NCBI GenBank assembly: GCA_013360405.1
Contig: JABWBR010000005.1
Coordinates: 1-64,000, forward strand
Reading direction: 5' to 3'
DNA from: Saprospiraceae bacterium
GTDB lineage: Bacteria; Bacteroidota; Bacteroidia; Chitinophagales; Saprospiraceae
Length of the DNA: 64,000 nucleotides
Of this stretch, positions 16,070-24,671 are shown one piece after another (the stretch's first letter is position 1; every line of letters starts with the position of its first letter). The notes under the pieces were generated by a model. It had not been told where the DNA came from. It worked only from the letters and a program-made list of their open reading frames with translations, and searched no databases. The position numbers and the translations under genes were made by a program.

Positions 16070-18730
16070 ATGGCAATGGAAGACGGCTACGAACACATAG
16101 ACGCTAAACGTTTTAAATTCCGCGAGTTGAAGGCTTATGCTTCAACCGAGTGGCTGGCTGACAATAAAAAGAAATACAGGCAGGTATTTGACAGGCACGA
16201 AACATCTTATATCTACGCGGAACTTTCCTTTTATAATAAATTATTTGATGTAGACGACTGGGATATTGACGTCGAATTACGATGCTTTTCCTTGAAGAAG
16301 GGGCGCAAGCAGCTGTGTGCATTGCCTTTTCGCCGAAAAGTGAGTAAATACGACCAGATCGTATACATCAGAGAGGGCTGGGGCAATGAAACCGAAGGCG
16401 TTTTTTGGAAAAAAGGTACCTACTGCTGGGAAGCCTGGATGGAAGGCGAAAAGGTGGCCACCAAATATTTTTATGTAGAAGACGCTGACAAAGACGTTTT
16501 GCCCGACGAAAATCCCTACCTGGAAGTCATGTCGCTGCGCTTGTACGAAGGCCCTTTCGACGACGTGCCCGAAGAAGACCGCATTTACTACAAGCGTTTC
16601 GGCAGCGAAGAAACCCGCTATATCTATGTAGAAATCGTATTGCGCAATCTATTTTCATCAAAAGATTGGCAATGCGAGTTATTTACCAAATTTTATAATA
16701 ACTCCCGCGAATTAAAAGGACAGGTAATCCGGCTTCAGCGCATTGAAAAACGCGAGGATATCATTAAAATAACCGCCGGCTGGGGCTCTAATGTGAAGGG
16801 ATCCTGGCGTAAAGACCATTATACGGCCGAATTGGTTTTTTTAGACCGGCTTATTGCGGTTATCCCCTTTAGCGTGGAAGAAGAATTTGAGGAAGGTATT
16901 GCGGGGGTGCTACTTCCCGGCAAGCTGATGCCGGTCATCCTGGCGCCCGAAGAAGATACGCGGCAAACTTTCGAGGAAGTGATGGAACGCCTCGACGCGC
17001 TCATCGGTCTCAACGATATCAAAACGCAGGTGCGAAACCATGCCAAATACATCCAGTTCCTGCAATTGCGTAAAGAAAAGGGATTTGAAGAAAAAGAAGA
17101 AATTAACGTTCACTCCGTTTTTATCGGCAATCCCGGCACCGGCAAAACAACAGTAGCCGGCATGATGGGCAAACTCTACAAAAAAATGGGTTTGCTGACG
17201 AAAGGACACGTTTACGAAGTGGACAGGGTTGATCTCGTGGGCGAATATATCGGACAAACCGCACCAAAGGTAAAAGACGCCATTGAAAAAGCCAGGGGCG
17301 GCGTCTTGTTTATCGATGAAGCATATGCCCTGGCGCGTTCTAATGACGACACCAAGGATTTTGGCCGCGAGGTGATCGAGATACTGGTGAAAGAAATGTC
17401 GAACGGCGCCGGCGACCTGGCCGTGATCGTGGCGGGATATCCCAAAGAGATGCGGCATTTTCTGGATTCTAACCCCGGGCTCAAATCCCGCTTTAAGTTG
17501 TATTTTGAATTTACCGATTATTTACCCCAGGAGCTTTCTCAAATCGTAGCGTATGTGTGCCGCGAAAAAGGGGTTGTGCTGACCGAAGCCGCGCGCGTAA
17601 AAATTGACGAAATTATTGTGGAAGCCTATCGGCGCAGAGACCGCACTTTTGGCAACGCCCGGTTTGTTTACGACCTCATTGAAAAGGCCAAAATCAACCT
17701 GGGGCTTCGGGCTATGTCGACTGAAAATCCCAAAATGCTCGAGAGGGAACAGTTGTCGATAGTCGAACTCGAAGATGTCTACCGGATTGATATCAAGATG
17801 CGCCGCGAATTACCCGAAATCCCCGTGGACGAGGAATTCCTGCGGCAATCACTCGACGAACTCAACCGGCTTATCGGTATGGACAAAGTAAAAGCGCAGA
17901 TCAACGAACTCGTCAGGTTGGTGCGCTTTTACCGGGAAACCAGAAAAGACGTGCTCAATAGTTTTTACCTCCATACCGTTTTTGTAGGTAATCCAGGCAC
18001 AGGCAAAACGACGGTGGCCCGTATTCTCACCAAAATATACAAAGCCTTGGGCATCCTGGAACGCGGCCACATGGTAGAAACGGACAGACAGGGCCTCGTA
18101 GCGGGTTATGTGGGGCAAACGGCTATTAAGACGGCTGAAAAGATCGAGGAAGCTATGGGCGGCGTGCTTTTTATCGACGAAGCGTACGCACTTTCGCAAC
18201 ACACCGGTGGGCCTCACGGCGATTTTGGCAACGAAACCATTCAAACTCTCCTGAAAAGGATGGAAGACAATCGAGGCAACTTTTTTGTTTTTGTGGCCGG
18301 CTATCCCGACAATATGGAGGCTTTCCTGAAAGCCAATCCGGGACTGAGTTCGCGCTTCGACAAGGTGCTGCGTTTTGACGATTATATACCGGAGGAATTG
18401 TTGCAAATTTCACTGCAAATGCTTTCGGAAGAAGGCCTGGTATCTACGCCCGAAGCAGAAGTGCATCTGCGAAATTATCTGGATTACATGCACGAGTACC
18501 GCGATAAATATTTCGGCAATGCCCGCACGGTGAGATCGGTAATTCAGGAGGTCGTTAAAGAACACAACCTTCGCCTGGCCAGCTTGAGTTTGGAAGAACG
18601 CAACCACATCCCGCTCAATGTGCTGACTATAGAAGACGTTTCTTGCCTCAAACTCGATAAGAGCGCTTTTTTGTTTAATAAAAAATCAGCTATCGGGTTC
18701 AAACGCCAAACCGGAGAGGCGGGAAGCTAA
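16070..18730 (+). CDS. Double CbxX/CfqX-type AAA+ ATPase with duplicated N-terminal beta-rich domain
   Basis: This 886-aa protein has two AAA+ modules of the CbxX/CfqX (SpoVK, EccA, rubisco activase CbbX) clade. Module 1 has GNPGTGKTT 353-361 and VLFIDEAYA 412-420; module 2 has GNPGTGKTT 640-648 and VLFIDEAYA 699-707. Both keep GYVGQTA-type pore/loop motifs (GEYIGQTA, AGYVGQTA) and SRF with arginine-finger candidates. The N-terminal 270 residues are an internal duplication: Y-I-Y-x-E, a D-W pair, then GWG-x4-G-x-W-x-K and a closing F-x-VE recur at about 47-137 and 184-270. I do not recognise this domain. The start could also be the second ATG (16076). Together with the two ClpB-like genes it forms an AAA+ cluster; the function is unknown. 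Confidence 0.85.
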   Translation: MAMEDGYEHIDAKRFKFRELKAYASTEWLADNKKKYRQVFDRHETSYIYAELSFYNKLFDVDDWDIDVELRCFSLKKGRKQLCALPFRRKVSKYDQIVYIREGWGNETEGVFWKKGTYCWEAWMEGEKVATKYFYVEDADKDVLPDENPYLEVMSLRLYEGPFDDVPEEDRIYYKRFGSEETRYIYVEIVLRNLFSSKDWQCELFTKFYNNSRELKGQVIRLQRIEKREDIIKITAGWGSNVKGSWRKDHYTAELVFLDRLIAVIPFSVEEEFEEGIAGVLLPGKLMPVILAPEEDTRQTFEEVMERLDALIGLNDIKTQVRNHAKYIQFLQLRKEKGFEEKEEINVHSVFIGNPGTGKTTVAGMMGKLYKKMGLLTKGHVYEVDRVDLVGEYIGQTAPKVKDAIEKARGGVLFIDEAYALARSNDDTKDFGREVIEILVKEMSNGAGDLAVIVAGYPKEMRHFLDSNPGLKSRFKLYFEFTDYLPQELSQIVAYVCREKGVVLTEAARVKIDEIIVEAYRRRDRTFGNARFVYDLIEKAKINLGLRAMSTENPKMLEREQLSIVELEDVYRIDIKMRRELPEIPVDEEFLRQSLDELNRLIGMDKVKAQINELVRLVRFYRETRKDVLNSFYLHTVFVGNPGTGKTTVARILTKIYKALGILERGHMVETDRQGLVAGYVGQTAIKTAEKIEEAMGGVLFIDEAYALSQHTGGPHGDFGNETIQTLLKRMEDNRGNFFVFVAGYPDNMEAFLKANPGLSSRFDKVLRFDDYIPEELLQISLQMLSEEGLVSTPEAEVHLRNYLDYMHEYRDKYFGNARTVRSVIQEVVKEHNLRLASLSLEERNHIPLNVLTIEDVSCLKLDKSAFLFNKKSAIGFKRQTGEAGS

Positions 18731-18736
18731 AGTCCT

Positions 18737-20389
18737 TTATTCTTCAGGTTTTCTTCCGAAAAACACAAAACCGTTTTTACCGCCCAATCGCTCCAGCTTG
18801 GGATAGGCTTTCATCTCGTCGGCCTTGTGGATTTTGGTGACCACGTATACGGGTTTGTCGATCTCTCCATTTAATAGCCATTCTTTATCGTAACTGCGCT
18901 CGTCGGTCACGGGCCTTTTTCGGGCGTAAAACAGATGGGCATACGATTTGTAACCGTGCGTGACGATGTAGCAGTCTTCTTGTGCTTTACTTTCGTAAAA
19001 TTCTATAGCTGCCCGTTGGGAGTAACCTTCTATTCTTTTGATATAAAAAATAAGCGTAAGCATGACAAATACAGACGTGCCGATGAATAACACCCTTATG
19101 CCGGTTTCTAATTGGTTGCGCCGCCATAAAACAGTGCTAACAATCAATAGGGCGAGCAGGAAGATTCCGGGTATCACTTCAAAGCCGGTCCATCGCACCT
19201 GCGCCTCCAGATTGGCTTGTGCAAAAGGATCTTTAAACAAAGGTTTGAGCGCATCAATTTGTTGTGCCAGGATGGGCAGGGCTAGGGTGACCAGGATAAA
19301 TATCGTGCCGATGGCCCATATCCCTGCTTTTATCCAGCGGCTGAAAGCAATGCGTTGATGTATGATGTGATAAATGGTAAGCGAGGCCAGGAAAGTGACA
19401 GGGAAATACGACATCGAAGAGTAATGCACGATCTTCGATTTTACAATGGTAAACAGGATCAACACGGTCCAAAACAAAAATATCATCCAGCGCTTGAAAT
19501 CTTGCCGGTAGCGCTGCTGCTCGGCGGGCATTTTGGCAAAAGCCCGTATGGCAAATAGCGATGCCGGAAAACAACCTACCAGCACGACTACAAAGTGGTA
19601 ACCCGGAAAACCTCTGTGTCCCGCCACCGGTTTGCTGAAAAGCTCGTATTGGTATTTGGTGAAAGTGGTAATGTACCAGGGGCCGTTTTTTAATGTCTCG
19701 ATGCCAAACCAGGCCAGTGTGATGAAAGAAGCGGCTACCAGGAAAAACAAAAACTGTGGCACGTTGATGTAAAAACGGAAACGTTGATAAACCCAATATA
19801 CAAAAAACACCAGGCAGGAGATCACCAATGCCACCGGGCCCTTGGTAAGAATGCCCAAGCCGATGAAAAATCCGCCCAGAAACAGATACCACCAGTAGTT
19901 TTTGGGCAGATCCAGTTCAAATTGATCCTTTTTCCAGTAGGCGAGGATGAAATAGTACATCCCCAAAAAGATAAAGAGATTGAAGTATGGGTCGATAATC
20001 CCCGATTTAAAATAGAGAAACGGCAATACCGTACCGAAGTAGACCAACGCCCAGATGAGTCCAAACGAGTGGTCATATAGCTTTCTCCCCATTCGGTAAA
20101 GCAACACCAGGGTGATAATACCGCAGATGGCATTGGGCAGTCGGGCGGCGTATTCTCCTACACCCACGGATTTCATGGCCATGAGCTGCATCCAGATGAA
20201 TAGCGGGGGTTTTTCCCAGAAAGGCCTGTAATCGATATACACGCGGAGATAGTCTTTGGTGAGCATCATCTCGCGGGCAATCTCGGCGAAGTTGATCTCG
20301 TCCCAGTCAAATAGATGTACCCCCCCCAACCACGGCAGGTAAAACAGGGCGCCTATCAATGCTATAAAGAGAGACGTTCGGCTAGCCAT
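18737..20389 (-). CDS. ArnT/PMT-like family 39 glycosyltransferase
   Basis: This 550-aa polytopic inner-membrane protein has about 10-12 hydrophobic helices. The first periplasmic loop carries WDEINFAEIAREMM and RPFWEKPPLFIWMQL, the DE and EKPP signatures of ArnT-type enzymes that transfer a sugar from a polyprenyl-phosphate donor to lipid A or another acceptor. A soluble C-terminal part (about 440-550) includes YKSYAHLFYARKRPV. The acceptor cannot be told from the sequence. It ends 6 bp from the convergent AAA+ gene. Confidence 0.85.
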   Translation of the reverse strand: MASRTSLFIALIGALFYLPWLGGVHLFDWDEINFAEIAREMMLTKDYLRVYIDYRPFWEKPPLFIWMQLMAMKSVGVGEYAARLPNAICGIITLVLLYRMGRKLYDHSFGLIWALVYFGTVLPFLYFKSGIIDPYFNLFIFLGMYYFILAYWKKDQFELDLPKNYWWYLFLGGFFIGLGILTKGPVALVISCLVFFVYWVYQRFRFYINVPQFLFFLVAASFITLAWFGIETLKNGPWYITTFTKYQYELFSKPVAGHRGFPGYHFVVVLVGCFPASLFAIRAFAKMPAEQQRYRQDFKRWMIFLFWTVLILFTIVKSKIVHYSSMSYFPVTFLASLTIYHIIHQRIAFSRWIKAGIWAIGTIFILVTLALPILAQQIDALKPLFKDPFAQANLEAQVRWTGFEVIPGIFLLALLIVSTVLWRRNQLETGIRVLFIGTSVFVMLTLIFYIKRIEGYSQRAAIEFYESKAQEDCYIVTHGYKSYAHLFYARKRPVTDERSYDKEWLLNGEIDKPVYVVTKIHKADEMKAYPKLERLGGKNGFVFFGRKPEE

Positions 20390-20429
20390 AATAGGTGTTT
20401 TAGGATACGTAAAATAAACAGGTTATCCG

Positions 20430-21155
20430 CTATCCCCATTTCCTAAGTTGTTGGATCACGGCCTTAAAATCTTTGGGCAGCGGGGCTTCTATTTCGATTA
20501 TGTCCCCTGTAATCGGGTGCTGCAATCGCAGTAGGCGGGCATGCAGCGTATGTCGGCTCATTAGCGGCCTTTCATCCTCTTCTTTGCTGAGCTTGTAAGC
20601 CTGTCGTTTAATTTCGGACAGCATTAAAAAAGCTCTTTTCCCGTATAGCGGGTCGATGGCCAGCGGGTGGCCTATGGACTGCATGTGCACCCTTACCTGG
20701 TGTGTACGTCCGGTTTTGATATCGGCCTCAACCAGGCTAAAAGCTTTGAAACTTTCAACCACCTTATATTCTGTCACTGCGTGTTTCCCTTTTGTGTTCA
20801 CCACCATTTTGCCGGGCTGGCTCAGACTATGTGCGATGGGTTTGTCTATCACACCCGCGGCAGGGTGGGGGCTTCCGTCTACCAGTGCCAGGTATATTTT
20901 TTCTACCTCTCTGTTTTCAAACTGTTGCGACAAATGGCGATGTGCTTCTTCGGTTTTGGCAAAACAAATGGCGCCGCTGGTTTCCCGGTCGAGGCGGTGC
21001 ACTACCCATATCTGACTCCCGTAATGTTGCTCGAGCCAATGGTGCAGGTTGGTTTTTTCAGGATCAAAGCGATCGGGAATGCTCAGCATGAGGGCAGGTT
21101 TATTCACCACCACCATATGCTCGTCTTCGTATAGTATATCTATGATTGTTTTCAT
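20430..21155 (-). CDS. RluA-family RNA pseudouridine synthase
   Basis: It isomerises a uridine in rRNA or tRNA to pseudouridine. The catalytic motif HRLDRETSG is present (Asp56 from this start), with KTGRTHQVRVHM and HPLAIDPLYG downstream. There is no S4 domain. The 241-aa length suits short RluA-type enzymes. I placed the start at 21155 (MKTIIDILYEDEHM); a longer version from 21197 would overlap the ribF-GT gene by 35 bp. The target site cannot be assigned. Confidence 0.9.
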   Translation of the reverse strand: MKTIIDILYEDEHMVVVNKPALMLSIPDRFDPEKTNLHHWLEQHYGSQIWVVHRLDRETSGAICFAKTEEAHRHLSQQFENREVEKIYLALVDGSPHPAAGVIDKPIAHSLSQPGKMVVNTKGKHAVTEYKVVESFKAFSLVEADIKTGRTHQVRVHMQSIGHPLAIDPLYGKRAFLMLSEIKRQAYKLSKEEDERPLMSRHTLHARLLRLQHPITGDIIEIEAPLPKDFKAVIQQLRKWG

Positions 21156-21162
21156 GCAGGTA

Positions 21163-23166
21163 TTATTGGAAAAGATCCTGAAAGCGGTGTTTGCCAAGTG
21201 CGAAATACTGCCATACGACGCTGCCCTGGTAACGCCCCGTTGTTAGATTCGGTCGTCCGCTTTTTCTCAATTGTCGCACCAACAGCTTATTGTGTCTCCT
21301 CTTTTTCAGCAATTGGGGCAGACAGGAATAAAAACTGAGGTGCGCCTGAAGGATGGAGCGGATATGGGCAAATTTGCCCTGGAATAAAAACAAAGCGCCG
21401 GCTACGCCATCCAGGATCATTCTAATGAGCAGCAGCCATACCAGCTTTTGTGCGGGTTCGTTTTTAAAAATAGTGCTGAGCGTATTCCTGAAATTGAGGT
21501 AGGTCTTGCGTGGGGTGTTATACGACAGCGTGCCGCCACCTACGTGATACACCACTGATTGAGGCACAACGGATACTTTGTAGCCGGCGCGCTTCATTCG
21601 CCAGCACAAGTCGATCTCTTCGGCGTGCGCAAAATAATCGCCATCAAAACCACCCAGTTGGTGAAAAAGCTGGGCTTTTACAAAAAGTGCCGCCCCCGAG
21701 GCCCAAAACACCTCTTGTGTATCGTCGTATTGCCCTTTATCAGTTTCAACCTCTCCGAATATACGACCCCGGCAAAAAGGGTATCCCAGCCCGTCGAGCC
21801 AGCCGCCGGAAGCGCCGGCGTATTCAAACCGGGATTTGTTGTTATAATCCAGTATTTTAGGTTGGCATGCGGCAAGCATTTTGTCGCTTTCCATAGCCTG
21901 GATAATAGGCGGCAACCAGTTGGGGCTTACCTCTACATCGGAATTGAGCAGGCAGTAGTATTCGGCATCTATTTGGTGTAGCGCCAGGTTATATCCTTGG
22001 GCATAGCCATGATTTTGCTGTAAATCGAGGCGTTTTACGGTAGGAAATTGCTGCGATAACATGCGCAGGGATTCGTCCGATGAGCCGTTGTCAGCTACAA
22101 ATATCTGTTGGAAGGGGGAGCCGTGCGCAATGATGCCGGGTAGGAATTGTTGCAGATAGCGCTTGTTGTTGAAATTGAGGATGACGATGGCCAATTTTGC
22201 GCTTCCTTTTTTACCCGGGAAACTCGCTTTTTCGTTTTTAGCCAATACTTTTTCAGCATTTTCTTTGTCTTTTGACATTTGCAGGCCGAGGGCTTCCAGG
22301 CTTTCAAACTTGATATCCGCACGCAAGTATTCCACCATCTCTACCAGTATCTCTTCGCCGTAGATATCTTCGTTGAAATCAAAAATATTGACTTCGATGG
22401 TTTGCTGGGCGGCGTTGTTTATGGTGGGGCGCTTGCCGATATATAACATGCCCTGGTAACGCTTGCCTGCATGGTATACCCGCGCCGCGAAGATGCCGCT
22501 GGGGGGCACCAGTTTTTCTTTTTGGGAAAGAGAAATATTGGCCGTGGGATAACCGATCGAGCTACCTATCTTTTCGCCGTGCACCACCTTGCCGCTGAGC
22601 GTATAGTAATGCCCCATCAGCGAATAGGCGGTGTGCATATCGCCCTGTTCCAGCGCAGTGCGTATCTTGGAAGAACTCACTGCAATCTCGTCCACTTCCT
22701 GGCGCGCAATTTCAATAACCTCGTAGCCGGCTTCTTTGCCGTACCAACGCAGGTAATTGATGTCGCCCTGCCGGTTGAGGCCGAAGCGATGGTCGTAGCC
22801 GATGACGATGTAGGCAGGACGGAATTTGCCGACTAAAAATTTTTGTATGTATTCGTCGGCGCTTAGTTGCGAGAATTCTACCGTAAAAGGGACCACTACT
22901 ACATGGTCAACGCCGTATTGCTCCAGCAACCTGATCTTCTCCTGGGTCGTGTTTAGCAACTTGAGGGAGTCGTCTTTGGGGTAAACAATCTGGCGCGGGT
23001 GGGGATGAAAGGTAATGACTACGCTTTCGCCTTCGTTGCCCTGAGCAAGCTGCCTGATTTTCTCAATAATGCGCTGATGCCCCCGATGTACGCCATCGAA
23101 GGATCCTATGGTGATGACCGCGTTTTTAAATGCCGGCAAATGGTCTAGGTCCCAATGTACTTTCAT
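21163..23166 (-). CDS. ribF: Fusion of bifunctional riboflavin kinase/FAD synthetase (RibF) with a GT2 glycosyltransferase
   Basis: Residues 1-310 are a complete RibF: the FAD-synthetase motif GSFDGVHRGH (21-30), IVIGYDHRFG, and the flavokinase motif GSSIGYPTAN (201-210). Residues about 324-667 are a GT-A family 2 glycosyltransferase: LAIVILNFNN, VADNGSSDES, LLNSDVEVS (DxD-like), and a C-terminal hydrophobic stretch (LVWLLLIRMILDGVAGALFL). The joint is a Lys-rich linker (KNEKASFPGKKGS). No stop or good start separates them in this frame. The joint contains a run of six A, so an assembly indel or a genuine fusion must be distinguished. The promoter is at 23174-23181. Confidence 0.85.
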   Translation of the reverse strand: MKVHWDLDHLPAFKNAVITIGSFDGVHRGHQRIIEKIRQLAQGNEGESVVITFHPHPRQIVYPKDDSLKLLNTTQEKIRLLEQYGVDHVVVVPFTVEFSQLSADEYIQKFLVGKFRPAYIVIGYDHRFGLNRQGDINYLRWYGKEAGYEVIEIARQEVDEIAVSSSKIRTALEQGDMHTAYSLMGHYYTLSGKVVHGEKIGSSIGYPTANISLSQKEKLVPPSGIFAARVYHAGKRYQGMLYIGKRPTINNAAQQTIEVNIFDFNEDIYGEEILVEMVEYLRADIKFESLEALGLQMSKDKENAEKVLAKNEKASFPGKKGSAKLAIVILNFNNKRYLQQFLPGIIAHGSPFQQIFVADNGSSDESLRMLSQQFPTVKRLDLQQNHGYAQGYNLALHQIDAEYYCLLNSDVEVSPNWLPPIIQAMESDKMLAACQPKILDYNNKSRFEYAGASGGWLDGLGYPFCRGRIFGEVETDKGQYDDTQEVFWASGAALFVKAQLFHQLGGFDGDYFAHAEEIDLCWRMKRAGYKVSVVPQSVVYHVGGGTLSYNTPRKTYLNFRNTLSTIFKNEPAQKLVWLLLIRMILDGVAGALFLFQGKFAHIRSILQAHLSFYSCLPQLLKKRRHNKLLVRQLRKSGRPNLTTGRYQGSVVWQYFALGKHRFQDLFQ

Positions 23167-23173
23167 AGCAGTG

Positions 23174-23181
23174 CAAAAGTA
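23174..23181 (-). promoter_or_regulatory. -7 box (TACTTTTG) for ribF, 7 nt before the ATG
   Basis: On the minus strand this is an exact TAxxTTTG, ending 7 nt upstream of the start at 23166. With the usual distance from the -7 box to the transcription start, the mRNA would have almost no 5' leader. Confidence 0.5.
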
Positions 23182-23242
23182 AACGGATTTTCGGAATACT
23201 GTATGTACGCGCTGTAAACTGTATGATCATCGGATTTGTTGT

Positions 23243-23250
23243 TATTTTTG
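23243..23250 (+). promoter_or_regulatory. -7 box (TATTTTTG) for the mrp-nfu-pyrF operon
   Basis: Exact TAxxTTTG match, 46 nt before the ATG at 23297, within the 130-bp region divergent from ribF. Confidence 0.45.
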
Positions 23251-23296
23251 CACAGGCAAATGCCGCATTTGTTTTTTTTATCTCACTTTTGTGCTA

Positions 23297-24391
23297 ATGA
23301 ATATCGATACTACTGCAATTGTCAAGACGCTGGCGAAGGTAATCGACCCCAATACAGGGCAGGATATTATCTCGATGAGTATGGTTCGTGATCTATCCGT
23401 GGAGGGCGACAATATTACGTTTGCCCTGGAACTACCTTCGCTCAATAACGAATACAAATCCGACCTTAATTTTGCTTGTATTGCCGCCGTGCAGGAATTG
23501 TATCCCACGGCCAACGTACATGTGCACATGACGGCACGCACGCCGCAGGCCCAAAAGCAAACAGGGGCATTGCCGCATGTGAAAAATATCATTGCGGTGG
23601 CTTCCGGTAAAGGAGGAGTAGGAAAATCTACCGTTGCCGTCAATCTGGCTCTCGGCCTTAAGCAATTGGGCGCCAGCGTGGGCTTGATTGACGCCGACCT
23701 CTACGGCCCCTCTATCCCCACAATGCTGGGATTAAAAGGACAGCGCCCACAGGTACAGGAAATTTACAACCAACCCAAAATCGTACCCCTGGAGGCTTAC
23801 GGCCTGTATGTGATGTCGATCGGGTTTATTATCGAACCAGAGCAGGCCGTCGTACTGCGCGGTCCTCGCCTGTCGGCCATTATCAAGCAGTTTTTTAACG
23901 ATTGCCTCTGGCCTTCACTCGACTACCTGGTGATCGACCTGCCCCCGGGTACCGGCGATATTCAGCTAAGCTTGGTGCAAACGGTACCCGTAACCGGTGT
24001 GGTGATGGTAACCACCCCGCAGGAAGTAGCTGTTATTGATGCCGTGAAAGCGATGAATATGTTCCTGCTCCCGTCTGTGAACGTACCTATACTCGGCGTA
24101 GTGGAGAATATGGCCTGGTTTACCCCCGAAGAATTGCCCAATAATAAATATTACATTTTCGGGCAGGGAGGCGGCAAACGCCTGGCAGAGATGTCTAATA
24201 CCGCATTATTAGGACAAGTACCCCTTGTGCAGGGTATCAGAGAATCTGGCGACGAAGGAAAACCCGCGATCATTCAGCTGGATGCGATAACGACCCAAGC
24301 TTTTGAGGACGTGGCTCGAAACGTTGCCAAACAAGTGACACGCAGGAATGAAAACCTGGCGCCCACGCAGGTGGTGAATGTGTCGCATTAA
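23297..24391 (+). CDS. Mrp/ApbC (Nbp35-type) iron-sulfur carrier ATPase
   Basis: This cytoplasmic P-loop ATPase is thought to carry or insert iron-sulfur clusters. An N-terminal DUF59/MIP18-like domain (about 1-90) is followed by the deviant Walker A ASGKGGVGKST, DADLYGPSIPTMLG, and DLPPGTGD. The CxxC motif of classical Mrp is absent: the stretch MAWFTPEELPNNKYYIFG replaces it, which I believe is usual in Bacteroidota. The ATG at 23297 is preferred to the GTG at 23291. It is followed 23 bp later by an NFU-domain protein, consistent with an Fe-S role. Confidence 0.9.
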   Translation: MNIDTTAIVKTLAKVIDPNTGQDIISMSMVRDLSVEGDNITFALELPSLNNEYKSDLNFACIAAVQELYPTANVHVHMTARTPQAQKQTGALPHVKNIIAVASGKGGVGKSTVAVNLALGLKQLGASVGLIDADLYGPSIPTMLGLKGQRPQVQEIYNQPKIVPLEAYGLYVMSIGFIIEPEQAVVLRGPRLSAIIKQFFNDCLWPSLDYLVIDLPPGTGDIQLSLVQTVPVTGVVMVTTPQEVAVIDAVKAMNMFLLPSVNVPILGVVENMAWFTPEELPNNKYYIFGQGGGKRLAEMSNTALLGQVPLVQGIRESGDEGKPAIIQLDAITTQAFEDVARNVAKQVTRRNENLAPTQVVNVSH

Positions 24392-24414
24392 TTCATTTTA
24401 TACAAAGAACAATT

Positions 24415-24660
24415 ATGCCTTTCCAGGATAAACAAGAATTGCTGGCCAAAATTAACGACGCACTCAACGATGTGCGACCCCACCTGGCGGTAGACGGCGG
24501 CAATGTGGAGCTGGTGGATATTACGGAAGACTGGATTGTTCAAATTAAATGGCTGGGCGCCTGCCAAAATTGCTCTATGTCTATTATGACGCTGCGCGCA
24601 GGTGTGGAGCAGGCTATCAAAGGCCGTATTCCGGAGGTGAACGGTGTAGTAGCCGTTTAA
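24415..24660 (+). CDS. NifU C-terminal-domain (NFU) iron-sulfur scaffold
   Basis: This 81-aa protein is a single NFU domain: VRPHLAVDGGNVELVDI and the cluster-binding GACQNCSMS (CxxC), then MTLRAGVEQAIK. It would hold a [4Fe-4S] cluster for transfer to targets. It sits between mrp and pyrF on the same strand, 11 bp before the pyrF start. Confidence 0.93.
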   Translation: MPFQDKQELLAKINDALNDVRPHLAVDGGNVELVDITEDWIVQIKWLGACQNCSMSIMTLRAGVEQAIKGRIPEVNGVVAV

Positions 24661-24671
24661 TTCATTTTGAA

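Noticed and set aside
19254-19892. 212-codon frame overlapping the ArnT-like gene
   Set aside because: It is out of frame with a clear multi-helix glycosyltransferase on the same strand and has no family features.
24549-24671. Upstream extension of pyrF
   Set aside because: These codons lie inside nfu in another frame and do not resemble PyrF; the GTG at 24672 fits the family N-terminus.
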